A DNA stretch of 64,000 nucleotides from Gammaproteobacteria bacterium (GTDB taxonomy: Bacteria; Pseudomonadota; Gammaproteobacteria; Pseudomonadales; Azotimanducaceae_A), in NCBI GenBank assembly GCA_012960755.1, contig DUAT01000036.1, positions 62,001-126,000 of the forward strand. Reading direction: 5' to 3'. The translations under genes and the position numbers were made by a program. Positions 8,721-17,698 of this stretch are shown here, one piece after another. The first letter of the stretch is position 1. Every line of letters starts with the position of its first letter. The notes beneath the pieces were generated by a model. The model was not told the origin of the DNA and did no database searches. It was given only the letters and a program-made list of their open reading frames with translations.

Positions 8721-9176
8721 ATGGCTCTATTAACTAACGAACATCGTGCCTGGATCGGAAAGCCGGAACCGATGGAATCGGTTGAAGTCAGCCGCCGTGA
8801 TATCATCAAGTACTCGGTCGCCACCGAACAACGGCAACAGAAATACCTGCAAGGAGATGAAGCGCCGCCCATGTTTATTTTCAATCTGTTCGGCAGGATT
8901 TCCGCACTCGAAAATCTACGCCCTGACGGATTGCCAAAGCGGCTCGTCAAAGGACCGCAACTACCGTTGCGACGAGTCATGGCCGGAGGCACCGAAATTC
9001 ATCAGTATCGCCCCATTAAACCCGGAGATCGACTGGTGGCGACACAACAAATTACCGACATGTATGAGAAGCAGGGATCAACCGGCCCGTTGATCTTCAC
9101 CGTGAGAACACTGAGCGTCAAAACAGTCTCCGGTGAACAAATTCTGGACGAGACCCAGACCAGTATTGCCAGGTGA
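8721..9176 (+). CDS. FAS1-like/MaoC N-terminal-type dehydratase subunit
   Basis: A 151-residue hot-dog-fold protein. The middle segment PPMFIFNLFGRI and the RRVMAGGTEIHQYRPIKPGD stretch (residues about 87-106) match the N-terminal half of (R)-specific enoyl-CoA hydratases (FAS1-like dehydratase domain), with the pattern AGGTEIxxxRPIxxGD. This half usually lacks the catalytic Asp/His and pairs with a MaoC half. The next gene, 4 bp downstream, supplies such a partner, so a heterodimeric hydratase is likely. AGGG lies 9 bases before the ATG. It opens a catabolic run that continues to the amidohydrolase at 13.0 kb. Confidence 0.82.
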   Translation: MALLTNEHRAWIGKPEPMESVEVSRRDIIKYSVATEQRQQKYLQGDEAPPMFIFNLFGRISALENLRPDGLPKRLVKGPQLPLRRVMAGGTEIHQYRPIKPGDRLVATQQITDMYEKQGSTGPLIFTVRTLSVKTVSGEQILDETQTSIAR

Positions 9177-9180
9177 TCAG

Positions 9181-9609
9181 ATGCCAACCATAAACTTCTC
9201 AGAGATCAGGCCTGGTAATGCTTTACCTGAACGACAATTCGTTGCCACCAATGTCAGCCTGTTTCTCTACAACGCAGCAGTCTGGAATCCCCATCGCATA
9301 CACTACGACAAGACCTATACCACCGAGGTAGAACAGCACCCCGGTATTGTTATCGACGGTCCCCTGCAGGGTGACTGGTTGAGCCAGTGTGCATTGAACT
9401 GGCTGGGGGATCAGGGAGAGTTAATATCATTTAACTACAGCAATCGAAAGGCAGCTTACCTGGGTGAAACCCTCACCGTCGGCGGAACCATCCTGTCTGT
9501 CGATGAACAGGCCCTCACCGTCAATCTGCAACTCTATGTGAAGAATGAAAACGGTGAAGTGACTACACCCGGTGGTGCCCAATTGAAGGTCTGCAACCCG
9601 GCGTCTTAG
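9181..9609 (+). CDS. MaoC-like dehydratase subunit
   Basis: A 142-residue hot-dog protein (MPTINFSEIRPG...). The catalytic-type segment NAAVWNPHRIHYDKTYTTEV (residues about 35-54) corresponds to the hydratase motif, with Asn and His in the NxHRIHYD positions, and GPLQGDWLSQC follows. It likely forms the active half of a two-subunit enoyl-CoA hydratase/dehydratase with the upstream gene. I chose ATG at 9181, 4 bp after the upstream stop with AGG 7 bases before it. A longer frame from 9133 would overlap the previous gene by 44 bases and add a non-conserved extension. An imperfect hairpin-forming repeat (ACCACC/GGTGGT, 9616-9637) follows the stop without a T-tract. Confidence 0.82.
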   Translation: MPTINFSEIRPGNALPERQFVATNVSLFLYNAAVWNPHRIHYDKTYTTEVEQHPGIVIDGPLQGDWLSQCALNWLGDQGELISFNYSNRKAAYLGETLTVGGTILSVDEQALTVNLQLYVKNENGEVTTPGGAQLKVCNPAS

Positions 9610-9696
9610 GGAGGTACCACCCACGCTGGCAGGTGGTCGCGTCGATAAAAATACGGTATCTTGTCTCACAGATTATTAATCGAGACTACAAGACTT

Positions 9697-10476
9697 ATGA
9701 TATCAACAGAACTTTTCGACCTCACGGGTAAAGTTGCCCTGCTGACCGGTGCATCAAAAGGCATGGGCAAAGAAATGGCGATGGGGCTTGCAGAACACGG
9801 TGCAAAGGTTGTGGTGTCAAGCCGCAAGCTCGATCAGTGTGAAGCCGCAGTTGCTGAAATCAACGACAAGTGCGGTGCCGGATCAGCAATCGCAGTCGCT
9901 TGCAATATCGGCTACAAAGAGCAACTGCAAAGCCTGGTTGATGAGACCCGTGAAAGGCTGGGCCCTGTCGACATTCTGGTGGCCAATGCAGGCATCAATC
10001 CGTTTTACGGCCCCATGTCAGAGATCCCTGATTCTGCTTTTGATAAAATCATGGGGAGCAACGTCCGGTCAAATCACTGGCTCTGTCAAATGGTCTCCTC
10101 GGATATGATTGCATCCGGGTCGGGATCAATCATGATCACTTCAAGCACCGGGGCGTTTTCCCCTTCGGAAACCCTTGGCACATACAATATATCAAAGCTG
10201 GCCGACATCGCTCTGGTCAGGAATCTTGCCGCTGAACTCGGCCCAAAGGGCGTCCGGGTTAATGCGATTTGCCCGGGTCTGATCAAGACCGACTTTGCCA
10301 AGGAATTGTGGAACAATCCTGAAGCGGCAAAACGCGCAAACGAGCAAACACCATTACGAAGATTCGGTGAGGCAGAGGATTTCAAGGGCATTGTTGTTTT
10401 CCTCGCATCCAAAGCCAGTAATTATATGACCGGACAGGCGCTTGCAGTCTGTGGCGGTACACATATGTACCGATAA
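9697..10476 (+). CDS. SDR-family NAD(P)-dependent oxidoreductase
   Basis: A 259-residue classical short-chain dehydrogenase. It has the cofactor-binding glycine motif TGASKGMGKE (residues about 15-24), VANAG in the NNAG position, and the catalytic Ser (TSSTG) and YNISK (YxxxK), followed by GVRVNAICPGLIKT. It probably oxidises or reduces a hydroxyacyl-CoA or alcohol intermediate between the flanking hydratase and crotonase. Start ATG at 9697 gives the usual N-terminus MISTELFDLTGKVALLTG. An upstream TTG at 9661 would add 12 unconserved residues. The ribosome-binding site is weak. Confidence 0.88.
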   Translation: MISTELFDLTGKVALLTGASKGMGKEMAMGLAEHGAKVVVSSRKLDQCEAAVAEINDKCGAGSAIAVACNIGYKEQLQSLVDETRERLGPVDILVANAGINPFYGPMSEIPDSAFDKIMGSNVRSNHWLCQMVSSDMIASGSGSIMITSSTGAFSPSETLGTYNISKLADIALVRNLAAELGPKGVRVNAICPGLIKTDFAKELWNNPEAAKRANEQTPLRRFGEAEDFKGIVVFLASKASNYMTGQALAVCGGTHMYR

Positions 10477-10519
10477 ACACCTATTTCAACAGCACTCATA
10501 CAGAAAAAGGGGAACAACG

Positions 10520-11290
10520 ATGACTGAATTTTGCCTGGTCGAGAAACAGGATCACATCATGACGGTGCGTTTAAACAGACCCGAGCGCCTGAACGCACTC
10601 CACCCACCCGCCAATGCCGAACTCGGGGAAGTCTTTGACGACTTCGCTGCGGACGATGACATGTGGGTGGCCATCATTACCGGTGAAGGTCGAGGTTTTA
10701 GTGCCGGTAATGATCTTCGTTACCAGGCTGAAGGTGGCGAGCGGGTACCGACGCCAAAGGGCTTCGCGGGTCTGACATCCAGGTGGGACCTTACAAAACC
10801 CGTTATTGCAGCCGTCAACGGCGTATCCATGGGTGGTGGTTTTGAAATCGCCCTTGCCTGTGACCTGATCATCGCCTCGGACAAGGCAAAATTTGCCCTG
10901 CCGGAACCCAGTGTCGGTCTGGCAGCACTTGCAGGAGGGCTTAATCGATTGCCCCGACAAATTGGGGTAAAGAGGGCACTTGGGATGATACTGACCGCAC
11001 GCCATGTCTCCCCGGAGGAAGGTAAGCAGTTGGGTTTCGTCAATGAAGTGGTTCCCCATGACCAGCTGATGGACAAGGCACTCGAAATAGCCAAACAAAT
11101 TACCGCGCTCTCTCCTCTTTCGATTCGGGCGAGTAAAGACGTGGTGTACCGAAGCCTGGACGCAGAATCATTACGCGGGTCCATGGAAACCCAATATGAC
11201 TCCGTGAGAGCGATGGCAAAAAGCGAGGACTATATTGAAGGACCAAAAGCGTTCTCGGAAAAACGACCCCCAAACTGGAAAGGCAAGTAA
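10520..11290 (+). CDS. Enoyl-CoA hydratase/isomerase (crotonase) family protein
   Basis: A 256-residue crotonase-fold protein acting on acyl-CoA. Visible segments are GEGRGFSAGNDL (oxyanion loop 1), AVNGVSMGGGFEIALACDL (loop 2) and LPEPSVGLAALAGGLNRLP, which keeps the first catalytic-type Glu. The second Glu of classical hydratases appears replaced (RALGMIL), as in many crotonase paralogues. The start is ATG at 10520, preceded by AAAAAGGGG about 7 bases upstream. An in-frame start at 10442 would overlap the SDR gene and add a non-homologous tail. It is probably in the same operon as the SDR (43 bp gap) and the amidohydrolase. Confidence 0.9.
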   Translation: MTEFCLVEKQDHIMTVRLNRPERLNALHPPANAELGEVFDDFAADDDMWVAIITGEGRGFSAGNDLRYQAEGGERVPTPKGFAGLTSRWDLTKPVIAAVNGVSMGGGFEIALACDLIIASDKAKFALPEPSVGLAALAGGLNRLPRQIGVKRALGMILTARHVSPEEGKQLGFVNEVVPHDQLMDKALEIAKQITALSPLSIRASKDVVYRSLDAESLRGSMETQYDSVRAMAKSEDYIEGPKAFSEKRPPNWKGK

Positions 11291-11346
11291 ATACCAAAAC
11301 AAGACCCAGCAGTGAATAGAAATTCAGGATAAAAAGGAGAATATTA

Positions 11347-13011
11347 ATGACCCACGATATTGTGATTAGAAATGGAAACATCGTCGATGGCACCGGAGAC
11401 GAACCCTACATTGCTGACATCGCGATAGATGGAGATACCATCACTGCTATTGGCCAAATCGATGGAAAAGGCAAGGAAGAGATAGACGCCAATGGCAATG
11501 CGGTAACACCGGGATTTATCGACCTGCACACCCACCTGGATGCACAAATTGGCTGGGACTCAACCTTGACTTCTGTTACCTGGCACGGCGTTACCACCGC
11601 CTTGCTCGGTAACTGTGGCGTGACCTTCGCGCCTTGCAAGCCAGAAGACAGGGAGTTTCTGGCGGCAATGATGGAAACCGTGGAGGATATTCCGAGGGAA
11701 GCCATCATGACAGGCCTGCCCTGGGACTGGGAATCCTATGGCGGATATCTTGATTCCATCGAGTCACGCAGCCCGATGATCAATGTCGCTGGCCTCGTCG
11801 GGCACTGTGCCACCCGATTTTATGTTATGGGCGAACGCAGTGTTGAAGAGCTCGCCACGCCGGAAGAGATTGCGCAAATGGCAGAAATTGCCGCCCAATC
11901 CGTCAGGGACGGAGCAGTGGGATTCTCAACCAACCGCCATCTGGGTCACTTTTTGCCTGACGGCCGCTGTATCCCTGGCACCTTTGCGCATCCCGATGAA
12001 TTACGGGCCATCGCCAAAGCGGTTGGCAAAGAAGGCGGCATCATGCAAACGGTCATGAACTTCCAGGAAATGGAAAGTGAAATGGATCTTCTTGCCGATG
12101 AAGCAGCCCTGAGCAAAGGCGTGCTGTTCAGTGCCATCGCAGGACACACCTCGGAACTGGGGCAAAAACTGGACAAGCGCGTCTCGGCTATTCGCGCCAA
12201 AGGTCACAATATAACGGCTGTCACAGTGCCTCGAAGTGGTGGTGGTGTTGGCGGTCTTTCAACCAATAACTTCTGGGGAACGCCTTCCTGGAAGGAACTC
12301 AAGAAACTGGATCTAGCCGATCGCCTTGAAAAGATTGCCGATGAAGCCTTCCGGGAGAAACTGGTGGCTGAACTCAAGGTTCATCCCAAGTCCGAAGATA
12401 TAATCAAAGGTACTAGAAACTGGTATCCCATGGGCGATGGTGAAAGACCCATCTATACCCAGGCTCCGGAAGAGAGTTTGTACAACATCGCCAAAGTCGC
12501 TGGGGAACATCCTGCAGAGGCCTGGCTCCGGATTGCATTGGAGAGTAAAGGCAAGGCGCTGTTCCATCAGCGAGGCTTCAATACAAACCTGGACACCCTT
12601 GAAGAACTGATCACCACTGACTGGGCCATGCCGGGCCTGGGCGACGCAGGGGCTCATGTCAGCCAGATGATTGACTCAGGATGGTCAACCTTTGTGCTTT
12701 CTCACTGGCATCGGGACAAGGCAGTTTACAGCCTTGCTGAAGCCGTGCGAAGAATTGCAGCGGTGCCTGCCGAGGTTCTGGGGCTGGACGATAGAGGCAT
12801 CCTGTCCGTTGGAAAACGTGCCGATATCAATATAATAGATATTGACAGGGTTGAGGAACGCCAGCCTTATATTGTCAACGATATTCCCGGTGACAAACCC
12901 CGATTCGTTCAACGCGCTGTTGGATACCAGGCGACACTTTGCAACGGCCAGGTGATTCTTCGGGATGATGAACATACGGGAACACTGGCTGGAAAAGTTC
13001 TACGGGGATAG
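11347..13011 (+). CDS. N-acyl-D-amino-acid deacylase-family amidohydrolase
   Basis: A 554-residue metal-dependent amidohydrolase of the D-aminoacylase/amidohydrolase-3 group. It opens HDIVIRNGNIVDGTGDEPY and carries metal-site HTHLDAQ (residues about 59-65). The Cys-containing segment GNCGVTFAPCKPED (about 88-101) is characteristic of D-aminoacylases. GLPWDWESYGGYLD, GHCATR, SAIAGHTSELG and PGLGDAGAHVSQMID supply further metal and catalytic positions. It hydrolyses an N-acyl or cyclic amide bond, probably in the cytoplasm since no signal peptide is present. AAAAAGGAG lies 7 bases before the ATG. Its place at the end of the hydratase/SDR/crotonase run suggests release or ring-opening of an amide-linked intermediate; the substrate is unknown. 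Confidence 0.88.
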   Translation: MTHDIVIRNGNIVDGTGDEPYIADIAIDGDTITAIGQIDGKGKEEIDANGNAVTPGFIDLHTHLDAQIGWDSTLTSVTWHGVTTALLGNCGVTFAPCKPEDREFLAAMMETVEDIPREAIMTGLPWDWESYGGYLDSIESRSPMINVAGLVGHCATRFYVMGERSVEELATPEEIAQMAEIAAQSVRDGAVGFSTNRHLGHFLPDGRCIPGTFAHPDELRAIAKAVGKEGGIMQTVMNFQEMESEMDLLADEAALSKGVLFSAIAGHTSELGQKLDKRVSAIRAKGHNITAVTVPRSGGGVGGLSTNNFWGTPSWKELKKLDLADRLEKIADEAFREKLVAELKVHPKSEDIIKGTRNWYPMGDGERPIYTQAPEESLYNIAKVAGEHPAEAWLRIALESKGKALFHQRGFNTNLDTLEELITTDWAMPGLGDAGAHVSQMIDSGWSTFVLSHWHRDKAVYSLAEAVRRIAAVPAEVLGLDDRGILSVGKRADINIIDIDRVEERQPYIVNDIPGDKPRFVQRAVGYQATLCNGQVILRDDEHTGTLAGKVLRG

Positions 13012-13027
13012 AGCCAACAGAACAAAT

Positions 13028-13051
13028 AAGGGGTCAGTTACACGACCCCTT
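13028..13051. terminator. Possible shared convergent terminator hairpin
   Basis: A perfect 8-bp inverted repeat, AAGGGGTC / GACCCCTT, with an 8-base loop. It lies between the amidohydrolase stop (13011) and the stop codon of ybiT, which falls inside the loop (13038-13040). Neither side has a good T-tract, so intrinsic termination is uncertain. Confidence 0.45.
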
Positions 13052-14627
13052 GACTCTGTAAATAGTCCTCATAGGTACCGTGGTAATCAACAATGCCTGT
13101 GGGGGTGAGTTCAATGATCCGTGTCGCCAGAGAAGATACAAATTCCCGGTCGTGACTGACGAAGATCAAGGTTCCTGGGTAGTTTTCCAGCGCCAAGTTT
13201 AATGACTCGATGGATTCCATATCCAGGTGGTTGGTGGGCTCGTCCATCAATATGATATTAGGCTGCTGCATAACAATCTTGCCAAACAGCATCCGGCCCT
13301 GTTCACCACCGGATATCACCTTGACGGATTTTGAGATTTCACTTCCGGAAAACAGTAATCGACCCAGCGTGGCTCTAATGGCCTGCTCGTCATCACCTTG
13401 CTTACCCCACCTGGCCATCCAGTCAAGCAGGGACATATCTTCGTCAAAATCTGCAGCATGATCCTGGGCATAGTACCCCAACGATGCGTTCTGGGACCAC
13501 TTTACGATACCCTCGGTTGACTCAAGGTCACCTACCAGACACTTCAACAAGGTGGTCTTACCGATGCCGTTCGGGCCGATAATCGCGATTCGATCACCCG
13601 CATTAAGCATCAGGTTAAGATTGGAAAACAGTTTTTCATCGTAGCTGTGACCCAGATTTTCTACTTCCAGAGCCAGACGATGTAGTTCCTTGTCCTGTTC
13701 AAAAATAATATAGGGGTTCTGGCGGGATGACGGCTTAACTTCTTCCAGTTGAATTTTGTCAATCTGTCGGGCGCGAGAAGTTGCTTGCTTTGATTTCGAC
13801 GCATTGGCAGAAAACCGGCTGACGAAAGTCCGCAATTCAGCAATCTGGGCTTTCTTCTTCGCATTATTAGACAACAGGCGCTCGCGTGCCTGGGTTGACG
13901 CCGTCATGTATTCATCATAGGAACCCGGATAGACACGTAACTCGCCATAGTCAAGATCAGCGATATGGGTACAGACGCTGTTCAGAAAGTGACGATCGTG
14001 AGAAATAATAATCATTGTACAGTTACGTTGGTTCAACGCGCCTTCCAGCCAACGGATCGTATTGATATCAAGGTTGTTGGTTGGCTCATCGAGCAACATG
14101 ATGTCAGGTTCTGAAAACAATACCTGTGCCAGTAACACCCTGAGTTTCCAACCCGGGGCTACTTCACTCATCGGGCCGTAATGTTGCTCGAGAGGGATGC
14201 CCACTCCCAGCAACAATTCCCCTGCCCTGGATTCTGCGCTGTACCCATCCATCTCTGCAAATTCAGATTCCAGGTCTCCGGCGCGAATGCCATCCGCTTC
14301 AGTCATATCCGGGTTGGCATAAATCGCATCCTTCTCAGATTTAATAGCCCACAATTTCTCGTGACCCATAATGACGGTATCGACAACACTGAATTCCTCG
14401 TAGGCAAACTGGTCTTGTTGTAGTTTGCCTATTCGTTCATTCGGTTCCCTGGAAACATTTCCACCGGTGGGTTCCAGGTCTCCGCCAAGAATTTTCATGT
14501 AGGTTGATTTACCGCTGCCGTTTGCGCCGATCAGGCCATAGCGGTTACCGTCTCCAAATTTGATCGAGACGTTTTCAAATAATGGTTTCGCACCAAACTG
14601 AATGGTGATATTCGATGATGTTAACAA
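13038..14627 (-). CDS. ybiT: ABC-F family ATPase YbiT
   Basis: A 529-residue ABC-F protein with two ATPase domains and no membrane segments. Such proteins bind the ribosomal E site and modulate translation. Domain 1 has Walker A GANGSGKS (residues about 34-41), a degenerate signature [16 protein letters not shown] and Walker [13 protein letters not shown]. Domain 2 has GPNGIGKT, signature [13 protein letters not shown] and [13 protein letters not shown]. The charged linker between them ([20 protein letters not shown]) is the P-site tRNA interaction motif region. From memory of E. coli YbiT, length and long identical stretches such as [16 protein letters not shown] match. It is convergent with the amidohydrolase gene. 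Confidence 0.95.
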   Translation of the reverse strand: MLTSSNITIQFGAKPLFENVSIKFGDGNRYGLIGANGSGKSTYMKILGGDLEPTGGNVSREPNERIGKLQQDQFAYEEFSVVDTVIMGHEKLWAIKSEKDAIYANPDMTEADGIRAGDLESEFAEMDGYSAESRAGELLLGVGIPLEQHYGPMSEVAPGWKLRVLLAQVLFSEPDIMLLDEPTNNLDINTIRWLEGALNQRNCTMIIISHDRHFLNSVCTHIADLDYGELRVYPGSYDEYMTASTQARERLLSNNAKKKAQIAELRTFVSRFSANASKSKQATSRARQIDKIQLEEVKPSSRQNPYIIFEQDKELHRLALEVENLGHSYDEKLFSNLNLMLNAGDRIAIIGPNGIGKTTLLKCLVGDLESTEGIVKWSQNASLGYYAQDHAADFDEDMSLLDWMARWGKQGDDEQAIRATLGRLLFSGSEISKSVKVISGGEQGRMLFGKIVMQQPNIILMDEPTNHLDMESIESLNLALENYPGTLIFVSHDREFVSSLATRIIELTPTGIVDYHGTYEDYLQSQGVV

Positions 14628-14833
14628 TTTTGAGCTTCCGATTAGAGTCTAGCGGGTTCTTGTCCGGACCCCGTTGGTGGTGAGATCAAAACGGCGCGAA
14701 TTATGCCAACTTATCGCTTCTAACACTAGAAGTTCTGCGAGAAATTCTCTTTTTTAGCCCTATCTTCACCCCTGTTGGTGCAATACACTCGGATTACCAA
14801 CCCCTCTCGGTCTTAAAGGCATAGGTTAGATAT

Positions 14834-15394
14834 TTGAAAAAATTTGAAAATCAGTGGCTTCAGCTGGGTTTGTTAATTTTGTTAGTAGCTGGTATCGGGG
14901 CGTATTTCTATTTCGATACCAGAGAATCCGTAAAAGTCATTACCATTGTGCCCTCAAAAACCACCGCCGACACGACCGTTGCGAAAAAGGACAAACCGAG
15001 AGTTGTTCTCAAGGCTTTTGTAACCGCCTGCCAAAAACTGACCGTGACCATTCCCCTCGACGCAGGTGTGATTACCCAGTCCGATGATTTAAGGGTAATG
15101 AGGGGTTACGTAGAGAATCATGGCAACGTGCCCGTCCAGTTTGTAAAGCTGCAGGTAGTATGGCGTGACGGTAAAGGTAAGGGACTGGAGTATGAAGAAA
15201 TCTATGCAGTCAGAACACAACCTCTGATGCCAGGTGAGAAGGCGAGCTTTCAATCATCGAAACGCAATATGCTCATAGAGAAGTGCAACGTCAGAGTTCA
15301 GGACTGGTGGGTCGTCACTGAAGAGACTGCAAAATCAGGGGAACGGCCATCAGATGCGCCTAAAGAACAATCTCATCGACCTGCTGACGGCTGA
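14834..15394 (+). CDS. Membrane-anchored protein of unknown function, FxLYD/beta-sandwich-like
   Basis: A 186-residue protein with an N-terminal membrane anchor (LGLLILLVAGIGAYFYF, residues about 10-26). A periplasmic domain follows, with VVLKAFVTACQKLTVTIPLD, LRVMRGYVENHGNVPVQFV and GEKASFQSSKRN. The pattern 'RGYVENHGNVPVQFVKLQV' plus a late 'PGEKASF' recalls FxLYD-type beta-sandwich domains. This is a resemblance, not a confirmed match. Start is TTG at 14834 with AGG upstream. An in-frame stop at 14822 leaves no other start before the anchor. The 3' end overlaps the 3' end of the opposite-strand dehydrogenase gene by 35 bases. Confidence 0.7.
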   Translation: MKKFENQWLQLGLLILLVAGIGAYFYFDTRESVKVITIVPSKTTADTTVAKKDKPRVVLKAFVTACQKLTVTIPLDAGVITQSDDLRVMRGYVENHGNVPVQFVKLQVVWRDGKGKGLEYEEIYAVRTQPLMPGEKASFQSSKRNMLIEKCNVRVQDWWVVTEETAKSGERPSDAPKEQSHRPADG

Positions 15395-16424
15395 TCTCGA
15401 CTGCCTCAGCTGTTGCTAACAGACCTTCCCAGGAGACCTCATCGATAGAAATACCATTCGTTTCGCGATCAGCTTTCGCGATTCGCTCCGGTTCGCCGGG
15501 TATTAATACAGAATCAATCTCTTTGGCCGCGGGCGATGACTTCACCCAGTCGATCAAGGCCAGTGTTTCCGATGTGAACTTTTCCTTATCTCCGACAACC
15601 TCCGGGTTCAGAATAAAGGTCAGCATATGGTTGACAACCGTACCTTGTCGTTCATTACCCGGTTGTACAGACCAGGCACCCGTTAATGCACCAGCCAGTA
15701 ATTCACAGATAAACGCCAGTCCAAAGCCCTTGTGCTTACCAAAATGGGTTTGGGCACCGGGGGGATCCTGAACCACGACATTGGGATCGGTGGTCTCATT
15801 GCCTTCATGATCAATCAGGCAACCTTCCGGCACTTGCAAGCCGCTGTTCCTGGCGACACGAACTTTCCCCGCAGCAATCGCACTGGTTGCCATGTCCAGA
15901 ATAACAGGGTTGCCACCTTCCACCGGAATCGCACAGCAAAAAGGGTTTGTCCCTAATCGTGGCCTGGTCCCACCGAAAGGCGCAACCTGGGGATCATGGC
16001 CCACCACGTTGGCATAATGCATGGAAATAAACCCTTCCTTAACCACATGCTCCGCGTGCGTGCCGATCCTGCCAAGGTGATGCGCATTCTTTAACGCTAC
16101 AACCGCGACACCGTGCTCACGGGCCACTTTCAAACCCATATCCATAGCCTCGGGGCCAACAACCTGGCCGAACCCCAATTTGCCATCAACGATGATACAA
16201 GGGCCATTCTCAGATTCAATTTCCGCATGTTGATGCGGGATACAAAAACCCATTTTGATATTGCGGATGTAGATGGGCAGCATCCCCACGCCATGTGAAT
16301 CATGTCCTTTAAGATTCGCTTCCACCAGGTGGGTTGCCACTGCCGTGGCTTCGGCTTCCGGTGAACCGGCAGCGATACAAACAACTTTAACGAACTGCGT
16401 TAGTTTTGCATGGTTAACAATCAT
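15360..16424 (-). CDS. Malate/L-lactate dehydrogenase-family (Ldh_2) oxidoreductase
   Basis: A 354-residue NAD(P)-dependent oxidoreductase of the malate/L-sulfolactate/ureidoglycolate dehydrogenase family, which is distinct from classical Rossmann-fold malate dehydrogenases. Family features are the N-terminal helical part with HLVEANLKGHDSHGVGMLP (residues about 32-50; the SHG motif is typical), the catalytic-type His in NAHHLGRIG, GHDPQVAPFGGTRPRLGTNP and HKGFGLAFICELLAGALTG near residue 240. It reduces or oxidises a 2-keto/2-hydroxy acid in the cytoplasm. It is followed upstream on the same strand by an aldo/keto reductase gene (40 bp gap), which may be co-transcribed. The substrate cannot be told. 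Confidence 0.9.
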   Translation of the reverse strand: MIVNHAKLTQFVKVVCIAAGSPEAEATAVATHLVEANLKGHDSHGVGMLPIYIRNIKMGFCIPHQHAEIESENGPCIIVDGKLGFGQVVGPEAMDMGLKVAREHGVAVVALKNAHHLGRIGTHAEHVVKEGFISMHYANVVGHDPQVAPFGGTRPRLGTNPFCCAIPVEGGNPVILDMATSAIAAGKVRVARNSGLQVPEGCLIDHEGNETTDPNVVVQDPPGAQTHFGKHKGFGLAFICELLAGALTGAWSVQPGNERQGTVVNHMLTFILNPEVVGDKEKFTSETLALIDWVKSSPAAKEIDSVLIPGEPERIAKADRETNGISIDEVSWEGLLATAEAVEISRQQVDEIVL

Positions 16425-16464
16425 GGTTATCGAGTTCCAATAGTTAATAATCTCTTGTAGCAGG

Positions 16465-17466
16465 TTACGGTAATATCTTTCTCGCCAGTCCCGAGTCGGC
16501 CAGGTCAGTCCAGAGTGACTCAGGAATTTTCACGCTCACCATTGAAAGGTTGGTACTCACCTCGTCCAGGGTCCACATGCCTGGTATCACCGAAGCCACC
16601 GCAGGGTGTCGTAATGGATATTGCAGGGCAGCAGCTCTCATATCAACCTGGTGAGCGTCACATATCGCCCGAATTTTCTGGGCCTTTTCCCAACGTTCAT
16701 CATCGACAGGTTTGTAGTCATAGGTGGCCTTTTTGCGGTTGTCACTCGCCAGTAGTCCTGAATTGTACGGGCCGCCAATGATGATCGACGTGTGTTTTTC
16801 ATAACACTTAGGCAGGAATTCATCAAGCGGTGCTTGCTCCAACAACGTAAATCTGCCTGCCAGCAGAAAACAATCCACATCAAAATTATCCAGCACTTGA
16901 CTGCATACCTGCCACTCATTGACTCCAAGACCAAATGCACCGATCACGCCTTCAGATCGCAAATCACTCAGCGCGGGCAGAATTCCCTCGCAGGCGGTCC
17001 TGTAGATCGCCGGCTGCGCTTCACCGTGCGTCCAGACGTCGATATCGTGGCAGAACAGGATATCTACCCGATCAAGACCCAAACGTTCCAGGCTGGATTC
17101 AAGTGACTGCCTGGCAGCTCCATAGGAATAGTCGTACCGAATCGACACCGGTTCTTCATCGCGCATCAGGGGATCCCTGACCCCTTCACCCGCCGCTACA
17201 AGAAGTCGACCCACTTTGGATGAAAGCACAAAATCATTCCGATTGAATGATCCAAGATTGCCACCGATCCGCTTCTCTGAAAGGCCATGGCCATATAGGG
17301 GCGCCGTATCGAAGTAACGAATGCCCCCTTCATATGCCGCTTGAAGGACGTCGTGGGCCTGTTCTTCGGAGATGCGGGTTCCGGCCCCGCCCAATGGACC
17401 CCCGCCAAAACCAATCTCTGTCACCACAAGATCGGTGGTACCAATTGTATTTGTTTTCAAGGTCAT
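16465..17466 (-). CDS. Aldo/keto reductase (D-threo-aldose/L-fucose dehydrogenase-like)
   Basis: A 333-residue aldo/keto reductase. Asp and Tyr of the catalytic tetrad are in YFDTAPLYGHGLSEKRIG (residues about 51-68), Lys in LSSKVGRLL and His in LFCHDIDVW. The C-terminal NADP-binding part contains ASVIPGMWTLDEV. The layout, a GGGPLGG N-terminus and a long loop after SSKVGRLL with PLMRDEEPVSIRYDYSY, resembles the aldose 1-dehydrogenase-like branch that oxidises free sugars. It is encoded just upstream of the Ldh_2 enzyme on the same strand, so a sugar-acid pathway is conceivable (inference). No clear ribosome-binding site precedes the ATG. Confidence 0.88.
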   Translation of the reverse strand: MTLKTNTIGTTDLVVTEIGFGGGPLGGAGTRISEEQAHDVLQAAYEGGIRYFDTAPLYGHGLSEKRIGGNLGSFNRNDFVLSSKVGRLLVAAGEGVRDPLMRDEEPVSIRYDYSYGAARQSLESSLERLGLDRVDILFCHDIDVWTHGEAQPAIYRTACEGILPALSDLRSEGVIGAFGLGVNEWQVCSQVLDNFDVDCFLLAGRFTLLEQAPLDEFLPKCYEKHTSIIIGGPYNSGLLASDNRKKATYDYKPVDDERWEKAQKIRAICDAHQVDMRAAALQYPLRHPAVASVIPGMWTLDEVSTNLSMVSVKIPESLWTDLADSGLARKILP

Positions 17467-17698
17467 CTGTGTCTGCTTTTGGCTTCATGTATGCTTTTAT
17501 CCACGCTTTGCATAGCGTCGCAACAGCACATTCATGGTATCACAGCTAATACCAGATGAACTTGACGCCAGCTAATCACATTGCTTAATGATGAATAGGC
17601 AACAGGCTGTAATGCCAAATTACAGTTTGTTCACCCAAGATTTGACGTAGAGGCCAGTTACTCTTCATTATCCATAAAAATAAACAAGGACCTACATT

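Noticed and set aside
9133..9180. Earlier start of the MaoC-like gene at 9133
   Set aside because: It would overlap the preceding gene by 44 bases and add a non-conserved Pro/Arg stretch; ATG 9181 fits the family N-terminus.
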